Assembly (NCBI RefSeq): GCF_002770595.1
Contig: NZ_CP022986.1
Coordinates: 1,116,001-1,180,000, forward strand
DNA from: Chryseobacterium camelliae
GTDB taxonomy: Bacteria > Bacteroidota > Bacteroidia > Flavobacteriales > Weeksellaceae
Direction of reading: 5' to 3'
Length of the DNA: 64,000 nucleotides
Both the position numbers and the translations under genes were made by a program. The notes under the pieces are model-generated. The model was not told the DNA's origin. It did no database searches and was given only the letters and a program-made list of their open reading frames with translations. Below, in pieces: positions 33,908 through 43,260 of the stretch. Every line of letters begins with the position of its first letter. Within the stretch, counting starts at the first letter, position 1.

Positions 33908-33932
33908 AAAAAGCAACCGGTAAAGGCTGCTT
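33908..33932 (-). terminator. intrinsic terminator of the sugar dehydrogenase gene
   Basis: On the minus strand AAGCAGCC pairs with GGTTGCTT (one G-T pair) around a 6-nt loop, followed by a short T run. It starts 15 bases after the stop of the sugar dehydrogenase gene. Confidence 0.7.
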
Positions 33933-33946
33933 CTGTGATTTTGAAT

Positions 33947-35260
33947 TTATTTTTTGCTGTAGGAGACCCTCCATACGATTCCGCTTACATCGTCTGCTAC
34001 CAGTAACGATCCGTCAGCAAGCTGCAGGACACCTACAGGACGCCCGTACACATCGCCTTTTTCCTTATCCGCTATAAAGCCTGTTAAAAACGGCTCATAA
34101 GATCCGGAAGCCTTTCCATTGGCAAACGGCACAAATGCAACCTGATAACCGGCCAGTGAAGATCGGTTCCACGAGCCATGCTGCCCAATGAATGCCCCAT
34201 TTTTATACTTCTGCGGAAACCGGGTTCCTGTATAAAAATCCAGTCCCAGCGATGCGGTATGGGAGCCCAGTGGCACGTCGGGAACAATGGTCTTGGCTAC
34301 CAGATCAGGTCTCTCTCCTTTTCTTCTCGGGTCTTCATGATTCCCGAAATAAGCATACGGCCAGCCATAAAATGCCCCTTTCTTAACACTGGTCAGGTAA
34401 TCCGGAACGAGTTCGTCGCCCAGCTCATCCCTTTCGTTCACTACGGTCCACAATGCTCCTGTTACTGGGTTCCAGCTCATTCCTACCGGATTCCTGAGTC
34501 CTGATGCAAAGATTACTTCCCCGCTTCCGTCAGGATTTATTTCCAGTATATTGGCTCTCCGTACTTCATTTTCCATTCCGTTTTCGCCCACATTACTTCC
34601 TGAGCCAACCGAAACATAGATTTTCGACTGGTCTTTATTGGCAATTAAATTTCGTGTCCAGTGATTGTTATAGCCTCCGGCCGGAAGGTTCAGGATTTTC
34701 TTTCCCGGCTGGGATATTTTCAGTTCGCCCTGCTGGTAAGGATACATCCAAAGGCCGTCTGTATTGGCAACATAGAATTTATTCTTGATGACCAGCATCC
34801 CGTAAGGCTGGTTCAGATTGTCCAGGAAAACGGAAGACGTTTCCGGAATACCGTCTTTATCAGCATCCCTGTAAACCAATATCCTGTTGGCCGATTTACC
34901 GCCCACTTCCGCACCGCTTTTTCCGCTGATGTCATTTTTAACTTTCTCTGTAGCAGACCGTTCAGAATTGGACAACACCACAAAGACATCCCCGTTCGGT
35001 CCCTGAATCATGTTCCGCGGACTTTTGATATTTTCCGCAAAGCGGGTAACCGTAAAGCCTTCAGGAGCCGTCGGAGTTTTTCCTGCCGGCCATCCGATCA
35101 CATTGCTGAATTTATTTTTGGCTCCTTTTTCATCCGGCGCCGGAAGTTTCAAGGTATCGGTCTGGGTAGCCACTTCACTTTTGGATGTGGTATCCTGCTT
35201 TTTCTGGTCTTTGCAGCCAGCCAGCAGAACCATAACAGAAGGTAGAAGGTATTTTTTCAT
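33947..35260 (-). CDS. sorbosone dehydrogenase / PQQ-dependent sugar dehydrogenase-type lipoprotein
   Basis: This 437-residue protein has a lipobox ending at Cys16 (VLLAGC), so it should be anchored in a membrane on the periplasmic side. The mature region is a six-bladed beta-propeller of the GSDH/sorbosone dehydrogenase type: GFTVTRFAENIKSPRNMIQG, ASGLRNPVGMSWNPVTGALW, FIGQHGSWNR and GRPVGVLQLADGSLLVADD. Relatives oxidise sugars with PQQ, but many of this lipoprotein subtype are uncharacterised and PQQ synthesis is not seen here. It is monocistronic between two terminator-like elements. Confidence 0.82.
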   Translation of the reverse strand: MKKYLLPSVMVLLAGCKDQKKQDTTSKSEVATQTDTLKLPAPDEKGAKNKFSNVIGWPAGKTPTAPEGFTVTRFAENIKSPRNMIQGPNGDVFVVLSNSERSATEKVKNDISGKSGAEVGGKSANRILVYRDADKDGIPETSSVFLDNLNQPYGMLVIKNKFYVANTDGLWMYPYQQGELKISQPGKKILNLPAGGYNNHWTRNLIANKDQSKIYVSVGSGSNVGENGMENEVRRANILEINPDGSGEVIFASGLRNPVGMSWNPVTGALWTVVNERDELGDELVPDYLTSVKKGAFYGWPYAYFGNHEDPRRKGERPDLVAKTIVPDVPLGSHTASLGLDFYTGTRFPQKYKNGAFIGQHGSWNRSSLAGYQVAFVPFANGKASGSYEPFLTGFIADKEKGDVYGRPVGVLQLADGSLLVADDVSGIVWRVSYSKK

Positions 35261-35395
35261 AGGTATAAGTAATTTTTAATCGGTGGATAGAATATTCCTT
35301 ATCTCTGTTACAAAAACCATTCCCTGTTTTGGAAAGAAAGAAATACGGTAGCGTGATCAGCCAAAAGGTAGAAATTGACCCATTTAGCCATTCAC

Positions 35396-35438
35396 CCTTT
35401 GCTTTTCGCGCGGCCTCCGGCCGCGCGAAAAGCAAAGG
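35396..35438. repeat. perfect 20-bp G+C-rich inverted repeat
   Basis: CCTTTGCTTTTCGCGCGGCC is followed by TCC and then its exact reverse complement. The stem of 20 bp with a 3-nt loop lies in the gap between the sialidase-like gene (minus) and the sugar dehydrogenase start. No T run follows directly on either strand. It could be a strong hairpin terminator of the sialidase operon or a REP-like element. Confidence 0.8.
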
Positions 35439-35460
35439 AATTCAAAATGACTCATTCATA

Positions 35461-36492
35461 TCACTGTATAACCGCATGCACAATATTCTTCCTGTTCCAG
35501 GTATACGAGACATGAATGGTACCGTCTGAAGCCTGGATCACGGAAGGATAAGAATATTCATCACCGTCTTTACCATTTTCCAGCACCAGGACATCTTTCC
35601 ATTGCTGACCGTCCTTAGAAATGGCCACATTGAGCTTCGTGCGTCCTTCCCACCAGTTTTTCCCGCTGATTTCAGGATTATATACAATAAGCAGCCAGTT
35701 ATTTTTCAGCCGGATGGCATCAGTCCCTGAATTAGGATTGGCAAGGCTGGTTTCCTTCCAAAGCGTCCACTGCCTTCCGTGGTCATAGGAAAATGAGGTC
35801 ATGACTTTGTTCTGCTGGCTACGGGCGAGAAGCTGAAGTGTGCCGTTCCTGTATTCAATAATGCTGGGCTGGATGACCTGCACGTCTTTCTGGTTGTAGT
35901 TAACGGGAATAATTTTCCAGGTCTTTCCGTGGTCAGTGCTCCATTCGAGATGAACCTTCCAGTCCTTTTCGGTAAATTCTTTGCTGGAAGGTGATACAAG
36001 ATCTCCGTTCCTAAGCATCAGCGGACGGTTCTTTACCGGTCCTATCAGGCCTTTCAGTCCCTGAGCTTCCGACCAGGTTTTTCCGTTATCAGCCGAGGTG
36101 TTGAGCCAGCCGCTCCACGCCCTTGGATTGGGTCCTGCTTTATAAAACAAAAGTACCGAATCCGTTTTGGGAAGGGTATACAGTACAGGATTCCATGTTG
36201 GATAGGTCGTGTTCCCTGATACTTTTCCGTCGGCAACAGCTTCGGGAACAGACCAGCTCTGATGATTCCATCCGGACAGCCAGATTTTTACTGAAGGGGC
36301 TCCCTCATGGTCACCTCCGAACCATGAACAGAGGATGTTCCCGTCTTTTGTTTCCGTTAATGTGGAAGCATGGCACTGGCGAAATCCCGCCGTGTTTTCC
36401 GTAAATATTTTTTCCCTGGAAATCAAGACAGGCTGATAGCCTGTACAGGAAGCCAACAGAAGAAGAAAATATATTGAAATCCAGGGTTTCAT
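35461..36492 (-). CDS. sialidase / BNR-repeat lipoprotein
   Basis: This 343-residue protein has a lipobox ending at Cys16 (LLLLASC) and a six-bladed sialidase-type propeller. Four Asp boxes are visible (SADNGKTW, STDHGKTW, SYDHGRQW, SKDGQQW). An HASTLTETKDGNILCSWFGG segment matches the exo-sialidase family that also includes unsaturated glycan-cleaving and rhamnosidase-like enzymes. The A of the stop TGA of the upstream GH3 gene is the A of this ATG, so the genes are translationally coupled. The longer frame inside the GH3 gene is not used. The exact sugar is uncertain. Confidence 0.82.
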   Translation of the reverse strand: MKPWISIYFLLLLASCTGYQPVLISREKIFTENTAGFRQCHASTLTETKDGNILCSWFGGDHEGAPSVKIWLSGWNHQSWSVPEAVADGKVSGNTTYPTWNPVLYTLPKTDSVLLFYKAGPNPRAWSGWLNTSADNGKTWSEAQGLKGLIGPVKNRPLMLRNGDLVSPSSKEFTEKDWKVHLEWSTDHGKTWKIIPVNYNQKDVQVIQPSIIEYRNGTLQLLARSQQNKVMTSFSYDHGRQWTLWKETSLANPNSGTDAIRLKNNWLLIVYNPEISGKNWWEGRTKLNVAISKDGQQWKDVLVLENGKDGDEYSYPSVIQASDGTIHVSYTWNRKNIVHAVIQ

Positions 36493-39155
36493 CAGTGGAC
36501 GGTTATGTTCTGCTTCAGAGGCAGGTTTTTCGACGAGTTGCCCACCATAATCCTGTAGGTTCCTTTTTCCACCGTCCACTTCATCTTTTCATCAAGGAAC
36601 TGCAGCTGCTGTACGGGAACCTCGATCATTACCTGTTTGGATTCTCCCGGTTGTAAATGGACTTTCTGAAAGCCTTTCAGCTCAATAACCGGCCGGGAAA
36701 CCGAAGCCAGGAGGTCTTTAACATACAGCTGGACAACTTCGCTGCCTGCTTTTGACCCCGTATTTTTTACCGTTACCTGTGCCTGTATGGTGTCAGCCGG
36801 AGCATATTCTGACCGGTTAAGCTTCAGGCCAGAGATCTCAAATGTGGTATAGCTTAATCCGAAACCGAACGGATACAATGGCTCGCCGCTCAGGTCATAA
36901 TAATCGTTTCCTCTTCCGGTAGGATGGTGGTTGTAGCTCAGCGGAAGCTGTCCTTCCTCAACCGGGAAGGTTAACGGAAGCTTGCCCGAAGGATTTTCTA
37001 CTCCGAAAAGTATTTTAGCAACGGCATTCCCTCCTTCTTCACCGGGATACCAGACATCTAAAATAGCCCCTGCCTTATCTTTCCAGGAAGTTGTCTTAAT
37101 GGCTGAACCTCCTACCAATACCACGGTTACCGGCTTGTTCAGCTTGGAAACTTCGCTGATGAATGCTTCCTGGTTACCAGGCAGGCTCAGTGACGACCTG
37201 TCCTGGAATTCTCCTTCGTGAATGCCTGCCGCTATGATGATGTAGTCAGCATTCTGAGCCATCTTCACGGCATCACTAAAATCTTTCTGATAGTTTTTAA
37301 GCCCGTAATTCCAGACCAGTTCTATATTGGCTTCACCCCGGTCTTCCCGGAACTCAACCTTCAGATCGTACTTTTGGCCTTTTACGAACTCAACTTCAAC
37401 GGTTTTGGTGGAATAGCTCAGCTTTTCCCATTGATCGATCATCAGCGTTCCGTTCAGGTACATCCTGAAACCATCATTTCCACGAAGGCCTATGTGGTAT
37501 TTCCCCGTTTCCGGTGCTTCCAGCTGCCCTTTCCAGCGGACACTGTATTGGTCGGGCTGAAGCTTTTCAGGATTCGGTGAATACAAAGTCCATTTAAAAT
37601 CCAGCTGCTGGTCCAGCCTTTCAAAAGCAGGGCTGCCGCTCAGATCCGTATCCGAGAAATAACTTCCTTTCAATCCTTTCAGGGTATTAACGGATAAGAA
37701 TTTTGCCGGAACGGTAGTCAGGTTTTTTACATCCCAGTCAATTCCTCTGGAATAATCGATTATAATATTTTTGTCTGCCGTAAATTTTTTAATTCCTTCC
37801 AGGATGCTTGTTTTCCCATTTCCGGGACCGGAGTATCCGCCCAGCCTTGCGTCTGCGGCATCAGTACCGACGACTAAAATATGTTTAACCGTTTCCGGAA
37901 CCGGAAGGGTATGGTTGTTATTCTGTAGCAGGACAAATGATTCTAAGGCGGCTTTTTCAGCAACAGGCTTGTGGTTCAGCAGTTTCAGCTGCCTGATATC
38001 TTTACCGGAAACATACGGGTTTTCAAACAGTCCCAGTTCGAATTTGGCTCTCAGCACGCGGGAAACGGCATCATCAATGCGTTCCCGGCTGATCCTTCCG
38101 TCCAGAAACGGCGGAATAAAAAGTTTGTAGTGCTGGTATTCGGTCTGGAAAATCACATCCAGTCCTGCATTGATGGCCTGTGCAGAGGCATCATCATAAT
38201 CTTTGGCCGTAAAATGCAGGACATTGGCCCCGCCTACAGCGCTTGCATCGCTGATGACAAATCCTTTAAAGTTCCATTCCTTTTTCAGTTTTTCGGTCAG
38301 CAGCCACTCATTTGCCGTGGAAGGCCTTCCATCCAGCAGGTTATAAGAAGTCATCACCGAACGGCTTCCTCCCTGGATAAATGCCTCATGAAAAGGAACC
38401 AAATGGGTTTCTTTCAGGTACCTGCGGCTCCAGTGGATCGGGTAAGAATCCCTTCCGCCCTCACCTACATTGGCTAAAAAGTGCTTTGGCGTGGTAATGA
38501 TCCCGGCCTGTTCAAAAGGAGTGACAAAACTTACGCCCATCACCGAAGTGAGGAATGGATCTTCGCCATAGGTCTCTTCCGTCCTTCCCCAACGGACATC
38601 ACTCGCTAAGTTCACCACCGGTGTCAGGATCTGGCGGATCCCTCTCAGCCGGGATTCCCGGGCAATGGCCGAAGCGACTTCTTTCATCAGCTCCGGATTA
38701 AAGGAGGCAGAAAGTCCGATTGCCTGCGGAAAAGCCGTAGCTCCTTCCCTGACCAGCCCGTGCAAAGCCTCATCAAACGGGATGACAGGAATGCCCAGCC
38801 TTGATTTTTCAACAAAGTATTTCTGGATCGCATTGATTTTCGCAGCCAGGCGTTCCGCCTTCTCATCGGCATTGTATTTCAGCATCTGCCCGGCAGCCCC
38901 TCCACCGCTATTGGCAGCGCTGACCTGCAATCCGAAAATGCCGTGGCTGTACTGGCCTTCAGGAACACGGTCCAGGTCTCCGGGAATCATAAAACACTGC
39001 CAGAACTTCTCCTCCGGTGTCATCCGGCTCAACAAGTCTCTGACCCGGACTTCCACCGGCTGTTTCGGGTCTTTGTATAAAGGTTTCTGTGCCTGGATCA
39101 GCACAGCCTGAAACAGGATTAAAATTGCTGTTGTCCTGAAACGGTACCTCCTCAT
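36492..39155 (-). CDS. glycoside hydrolase family 3 beta-glycosidase with PA14 domain
   Basis: This 887-residue secreted enzyme has a signal peptide to about QAQ23. The GH3 N-terminal barrel carries the catalytic Asp303 in GFVISDASAVGG. The GH3 C-terminal sandwich is interrupted by a PA14 carbohydrate-binding module (about 475-600, RGNDGFRMYLNGTLMIDQW). It ends with a fibronectin III-like domain (YPFGFGLSYTTFEISGLKL). GH3 enzymes with inserted PA14 act as beta-glucosidases or xylosidases. The last residue of the nucleophile motif is Ala where Trp or Tyr is common. It overlaps the fucosidase stop by four bases (ATGA type). Confidence 0.9.
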   Translation of the reverse strand: MRRYRFRTTAILILFQAVLIQAQKPLYKDPKQPVEVRVRDLLSRMTPEEKFWQCFMIPGDLDRVPEGQYSHGIFGLQVSAANSGGGAAGQMLKYNADEKAERLAAKINAIQKYFVEKSRLGIPVIPFDEALHGLVREGATAFPQAIGLSASFNPELMKEVASAIARESRLRGIRQILTPVVNLASDVRWGRTEETYGEDPFLTSVMGVSFVTPFEQAGIITTPKHFLANVGEGGRDSYPIHWSRRYLKETHLVPFHEAFIQGGSRSVMTSYNLLDGRPSTANEWLLTEKLKKEWNFKGFVISDASAVGGANVLHFTAKDYDDASAQAINAGLDVIFQTEYQHYKLFIPPFLDGRISRERIDDAVSRVLRAKFELGLFENPYVSGKDIRQLKLLNHKPVAEKAALESFVLLQNNNHTLPVPETVKHILVVGTDAADARLGGYSGPGNGKTSILEGIKKFTADKNIIIDYSRGIDWDVKNLTTVPAKFLSVNTLKGLKGSYFSDTDLSGSPAFERLDQQLDFKWTLYSPNPEKLQPDQYSVRWKGQLEAPETGKYHIGLRGNDGFRMYLNGTLMIDQWEKLSYSTKTVEVEFVKGQKYDLKVEFREDRGEANIELVWNYGLKNYQKDFSDAVKMAQNADYIIIAAGIHEGEFQDRSSLSLPGNQEAFISEVSKLNKPVTVVLVGGSAIKTTSWKDKAGAILDVWYPGEEGGNAVAKILFGVENPSGKLPLTFPVEEGQLPLSYNHHPTGRGNDYYDLSGEPLYPFGFGLSYTTFEISGLKLNRSEYAPADTIQAQVTVKNTGSKAGSEVVQLYVKDLLASVSRPVIELKGFQKVHLQPGESKQVMIEVPVQQLQFLDEKMKWTVEKGTYRIMVGNSSKNLPLKQNITVH

Positions 39156-40594
39156 AATTCTGTCATTTGAATTACGGTTGAATAGGTAAGTTTTGCGCTT
39201 TTAGGAATCATGACTTCCACCGTATTGCCGGATTGTTTCCACTGGATTTTTGAGGAAGTTCCCAATACATTTAGTTTTTTGGGCCTGTATTGTTCAGGAA
39301 GGGTAAAGCTGATGGTTGAGGGAGCTTTATAATCTGAAGATTCACTGATATGGAAGACATTCACTGTTTTTCCGTCTTTGCTCCGGGTAAAATATATCTG
39401 CCCCTCATGGTATGGTGCAATACTTCTGGTGCCGAATACTGCCGATCCGTTGACGTCCATCCATGCGGCAATTTCCTTCAGCCTTTCATAGACCACAGAA
39501 TCATAGTCTCCGTTAGGACCGGGAGCAATATTCATCAGGTAGTTGCCTCCCCTGGAAATGATCTTAATAAGGGTTTCAATGATTTTCTGCGAGGATTTAT
39601 AACGGTCGTTTGGGACATAGGAAAATGAATCACCCATGGTGATGCAGCTTTCCCATGGAATAGAAAGAGCGTTTTCGGGAACTGCCTGTTCAGGCGTCAC
39701 ATAATTTTCCCATTTTCCGGGCACGGTCCGGTCCACGATGATGATTCCCGGCTGGTTCCTGCGTGCCATGGTCCCGATTTTATCCATATCAATGTCCTGC
39801 TCTACTTTGATGGTCCGCTGCCATTCCACTTTGGGATCTATGGTATTGAAAGGTCGTACCCAGCCTCCATCCAGCCACAGGATATCTACTTTTCCGTATT
39901 TTGAAGTGATCTCATTCAGCTGATTGAAGGTAAATTTTTTGAAGCTTTCCCAACGTTCGGGATATTTTTTAGGGTCGTAATTCACATTTCGGTCCTTAGG
40001 CGGGAAATAGGGCCACCAGTAATTATCGGAATGCCAGTCGGGTTTGGAAAAGTAAGCCCCGATCTTAAATCCGTCCGCCCTGAATGTATTGAAGATTTCT
40101 TTGGTCACATCCGCTTTCGGGTTTTTGGAAAACGGGGTTTTCGGGGACGTGATCTTATAATCGGATTCCTGGGTATCAAACATGGCAAAACCGTCATGGT
40201 GCTTGGTAGTAAATACCACATATTTCATTCCTGCCTTCTTCGCTGCCTCTGCCCATTTCTTCGGGTTGAACTGAACGGGATTGAAGGTCGTCTGGAGATT
40301 TTCGTAATTTGTGACATAATCGTTATAGGTTGCGCCATGTTCCGGCTTGCGCTGCGTCCAGGATTCATCTTCCGGGCACAGGCTCCAGCTTTCAACGATG
40401 CCCCACTGGCTGTAGGTCCCCCAATGCATGAACAGTCCGAACTTCAGGTCCTGCCACTCTTCCAGATTCTGCACCACCAACGGATCATCCGGCTCCCGAT
40501 ACCCTTCAGACACATTATGCGCCTGCGAAAAAAGAGTTGTAGAGCCCATCAACAAAGAAAAAAACAAAGCTGCAGTTTTGCACTTCCGGATCAT
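39152..40594 (-). CDS. GH29 alpha-L-fucosidase
   Basis: This 480-residue secreted enzyme has a signal peptide to about SQ24 and then a catalytic barrel with KFGLFMHWGTYS, FTTKHHDGFAMF and the nucleophile Asp242 in VDILWLDGGW. A beta-sandwich follows from about 380. Family GH29 removes alpha-linked fucose with retention. The gene is first in a three-gene overlapping operon with the GH3 and sialidase-like genes, which points to removal of capping sugars from host or algal glycans. No SusC/SusD pair is in the window. Confidence 0.9.
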   Translation of the reverse strand: MIRKCKTAALFFSLLMGSTTLFSQAHNVSEGYREPDDPLVVQNLEEWQDLKFGLFMHWGTYSQWGIVESWSLCPEDESWTQRKPEHGATYNDYVTNYENLQTTFNPVQFNPKKWAEAAKKAGMKYVVFTTKHHDGFAMFDTQESDYKITSPKTPFSKNPKADVTKEIFNTFRADGFKIGAYFSKPDWHSDNYWWPYFPPKDRNVNYDPKKYPERWESFKKFTFNQLNEITSKYGKVDILWLDGGWVRPFNTIDPKVEWQRTIKVEQDIDMDKIGTMARRNQPGIIIVDRTVPGKWENYVTPEQAVPENALSIPWESCITMGDSFSYVPNDRYKSSQKIIETLIKIISRGGNYLMNIAPGPNGDYDSVVYERLKEIAAWMDVNGSAVFGTRSIAPYHEGQIYFTRSKDGKTVNVFHISESSDYKAPSTISFTLPEQYRPKKLNVLGTSSKIQWKQSGNTVEVMIPKSAKLTYSTVIQMTEL

Positions 40595-40774
40595 ACAGTA
40601 TACTTTCCGCTAAAGTAATCATCCTGCGATAATCTCACAACTGTAGGGATTGGAATATGTTGGAAGAATTTGGAAGCTTACATTATATGGAAGAATGTAA
40701 TTGGTTATTATTATTTAATGCTTCTTTTGAAAGGTTTAAAGGATTCGAATAATCAGTGGATCTTTTCAATAGAT

Positions 40775-41671
40775 TTATTTAATCAGGTCCTTCAGAGCAG
40801 CCTCCATATCCGGATAAGCAAAACTGAACCCGCTGTGCAACAGTTTTTCAGGATAGACATTCCGGCTTTTCAGCAGAAGTTCGGTTTCAGTCCGTAGAAA
40901 GAAAGAAGCGATTTTCAGTTGCCATACCGCAGCATTAAGTCCGAATGGCATCTTCATCCGCTTCCTGAGCTTATTCATCATTTCCGCATTGGTCAGCGGC
41001 TGTGGTGCAGTAACATTGATCACTCCTGAGATTTCTGCATGATCAATGATCCATTCCAAAGCCCTGCAGAAATCACCGATGTGGATCCAACTCACTTTTT
41101 GTCTGCCACTGCCTTGCCTTCCGCCAAGGAAAAGTTTCGTAACGGCTTTCAGTTTCGGAAATGCGCCTCCGCTGTTGCCCATCACAATGGAAGTCCGTAA
41201 AGCCACTTTCCGGATTTCCGAGTTTTCTGCCCTGAAAAATTCAGCTTCCCAGCTTTTGCAGATGTTCATTGAAAAATCATCCCCGATGATGCCGTTGGCT
41301 TCTGTATTCAGATGCTGTTCCGAATGGTCATAAATCGTTGCCGAACTGGCATTCAGCCATATTTTGGGGGGATGGGCGCATTGGTCGACAGCCTGTTGTA
41401 AAACCCTTGTACTGTCAATCCTTGAAGTATAAATCTCCTGTCTGTTCTTTTCGGTGTACCGGCAGTCGACGGACTTCCCGGTAAGGTTGATCAGCACATC
41501 CGCTCCCTCAAGATAGTCTTTCCAGTCTCCCAGGGTGCGGGCATCCCAATAGATTTCATGTTCCTGTCCAGGCTGACGGGTCAGAATGAATACGCGATGT
41601 CCTCTTGATGTAAAAAACTTTTTCAGGCGGTCTCCAAGGAATCCTGTTCCGCCGGCAATGATGATTTTCAT
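40775..41671 (-). CDS. TIGR01777-family NAD(P)-binding epimerase-like protein
   Basis: This 298-residue protein has the short-chain Rossmann motif GGTGFLGDRLKKFFTSRGHRV at the start. DVLINLTGKSVDCRYTEKNR, characteristic of the TIGR01777 (YfcH/SulA-like) subgroup, lies near 65-85. A C-terminal DUF1731 segment carries GLNAAVWQLKIASFFLRTETELLLKSRNVYPEKLL. The substrate is unknown. I use the ATG nine codons inside the longest frame, which starts at MKIIIAGG. The gene is the downstream neighbour of the DUF2071 and SRPBCC genes, a recurring group in Bacteroidota. Confidence 0.87.
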   Translation of the reverse strand: MKIIIAGGTGFLGDRLKKFFTSRGHRVFILTRQPGQEHEIYWDARTLGDWKDYLEGADVLINLTGKSVDCRYTEKNRQEIYTSRIDSTRVLQQAVDQCAHPPKIWLNASSATIYDHSEQHLNTEANGIIGDDFSMNICKSWEAEFFRAENSEIRKVALRTSIVMGNSGGAFPKLKAVTKLFLGGRQGSGRQKVSWIHIGDFCRALEWIIDHAEISGVINVTAPQPLTNAEMMNKLRKRMKMPFGLNAAVWQLKIASFFLRTETELLLKSRNVYPEKLLHSGFSFAYPDMEAALKDLIK

Positions 41672-41820
41672 GATGTGTTGTATTGTATTCATGTACAATG
41701 TATTAATGTATCGGTAGGTTCAATTGATGGATTTAGATCAAAGGTAAAGAATGGATCAATGTTGTTGATCTTATTAGAGATCTATTCATTACTGACCCAT
41801 GATTAATCAAGCCGGATCCG

Positions 41821-42135
41821 CTAGGCGACATATTTTTTGACTTTCACTTCCACCGCCGAACCTTCTGCGAGCATGACGGAGATAGGCTGTTGCTGGCCGA
41901 GGCAGGCAAAGTCAGTTCCGTACATCTTCTGGAAATCGAGGTCCAGTTGATGGTCTTTCACCGGGTACCAGTCCCACTTCGGATGGCAGACCTCATATTC
42001 CGAAGTCCTGTTTTTCATTTTGGTAAAGCCGTAATAATGTTCGGTAATAAATTCAAACTCCGAGTCTGAGTCCATTGGTAGTGCCCTGTTTTCAGCAATC
42101 ACTTCCATAGAATGCCAGCTTTTGAGGAAATTCAT
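41821..42135 (-). pseudogene. DUF2071 (YqjF-like) gene with large internal deletion
   Basis: This 104-residue frame contains only the C-terminal half of a DUF2071 protein: SEFEFITEHYYGFTK, YEVCHPKWDWYPVKDH and FQKMYGTDFACL. The family is usually about 230-240 residues. The first residues MNFLK resemble the normal DUF2071 start, so about 130 residues appear to have been lost in frame. The truncated form may be inactive. It lies 117 bases downstream of the SRPBCC gene, and heptamer repeats fill the gap. Confidence 0.65.
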
Positions 42136-42163
42136 ATTTTGTGTATTAATGTATTTACGTATT

Positions 42164-42198
42164 AATGTATAATGTATAATGTATAATGTTTAATGTAT
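42164..42198 (-). repeat. tandem heptamer AATGTAT, five copies
   Basis: Five consecutive AATGTAT units, the fourth with one mismatch, lie upstream of the truncated DUF2071 gene. Similar AATGTAT-type sequence is seen near 41700. This is simple-sequence DNA prone to slippage. Confidence 0.85.
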
Positions 42199-42252
42199 AA
42201 ATTTATAGTGCTTTAACATTAATCTATAATCTATAATAATTTTCAGGGTTTG

Positions 42253-42705
42253 TCACGTGCTTTCGGCACATTGCTTCAGATAGCGGTTCCTGTCCTCCAG
42301 AAGATTTTTCAGATAACGGGTCAGATAAAGTGCATTGAATGCCTTGCCGATGATTCCGAAAGGGGATTCAAATTCAAAAATATCCGTCATCACGGTTGCT
42401 TTTCCTTCAGTCCTGAATATATGTTGATGGTGCATGGACCGGAAAGCGCCCTGGATCATGATATCGGTGAATTCATAGGGCCTTTTCATACTGATGATTT
42501 TTGAAGTGAGTGTCTGCTGTATGCCCAGATGCCGTGCTTTCCAGGTAACTGTCTCACCGGTTTCAATCAATCCTGATGTCCGTCCGGCGATAGCTATTTC
42601 TTCCGTATCCGACATTGAGCTGCGATGGACATCAATATTCCTTGCCAGCTCAAATACGGTATGGATATCAGCATTGATCTTTGTTTTGAGGGTAACGACA
42701 GGCAT
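42253..42705 (-). CDS. SRPBCC (START/Bet v1-like) family protein
   Basis: This 150-residue protein has the SRPBCC start VVTLKTKINADIHTVFELARNID and central ETGETVTWKARHLGIQQTLTSKI. The final helix is FGIIGKAFNALYLTRYLKNLLEDRN. The fold encloses a hydrophobic ligand pocket; ligand and activity are unknown. It lies five bases after the preceding small membrane-protein gene, in a run that begins with the GbsR/MarR regulator and ends with the TIGR01777 epimerase-like gene. Confidence 0.8.
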   Translation of the reverse strand: MPVVTLKTKINADIHTVFELARNIDVHRSSMSDTEEIAIAGRTSGLIETGETVTWKARHLGIQQTLTSKIISMKRPYEFTDIMIQGAFRSMHHQHIFRTEGKATVMTDIFEFESPFGIIGKAFNALYLTRYLKNLLEDRNRYLKQCAEST

Positions 42706-42710
42706 CGCTT

Positions 42711-43130
42711 TTAATGATTATGATTATGTTTCAACATTTCATTTTCTTTTACATTCCGGTAATCCCGATAGCAGATCAGGTAATAAGCGATGGCAAGCAC
42801 CGGTGTACCGAAGATGCCAAACGCAAACATACCATACATAAAACCGACTATTGAATCCTGGAGTTTTAAAACGCAGGCAACGATGAGGATCAGGAACAGC
42901 AGCATAAAAGCCATGCTGATCCTGTGATAGATTTTGAATGCATTGGATTGAACATATTCTTTGTTAAAACATCTTTTGGTAGAACTTATGATGTGTGCCA
43001 GGGCTATCACAAAATACACCATAACCGATGCGGCTGAATGCAATACGGCGATATCTATGACGAGAATAATAATAAAAGTCAGGATAAGGTACAACTGGAT
43101 ATTGAAATCCAAAACAATAAAATTTTTCAT
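42711..43130 (-). CDS. small integral membrane protein
   Basis: This 139-residue protein has four hydrophobic segments (about 12-30, 33-52, 70-90 and 98-118) and a His-rich C-terminus ending HNHNH. Its function is unknown. It belongs to the minus-strand run downstream of the GbsR/MarR regulator with two other small membrane proteins of similar size. The His-rich tail could bind metal, but that is only a possibility. Confidence 0.7.
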   Translation of the reverse strand: MKNFIVLDFNIQLYLILTFIIILVIDIAVLHSAASVMVYFVIALAHIISSTKRCFNKEYVQSNAFKIYHRISMAFMLLFLILIVACVLKLQDSIVGFMYGMFAFGIFGTPVLAIAYYLICYRDYRNVKENEMLKHNHNH

Positions 43131-43260
43131 AGCACAATGTTTCTAAGATTGGTTTTAATACCGGCAGGGATTTAAAAATTCAGGAAATCCCCGCGGGTTC
43201 TTTCGTTCTGAAGTTTGAATGTAACGTACATCCAGATTTTAAAAAGTATATTTTTCATTT

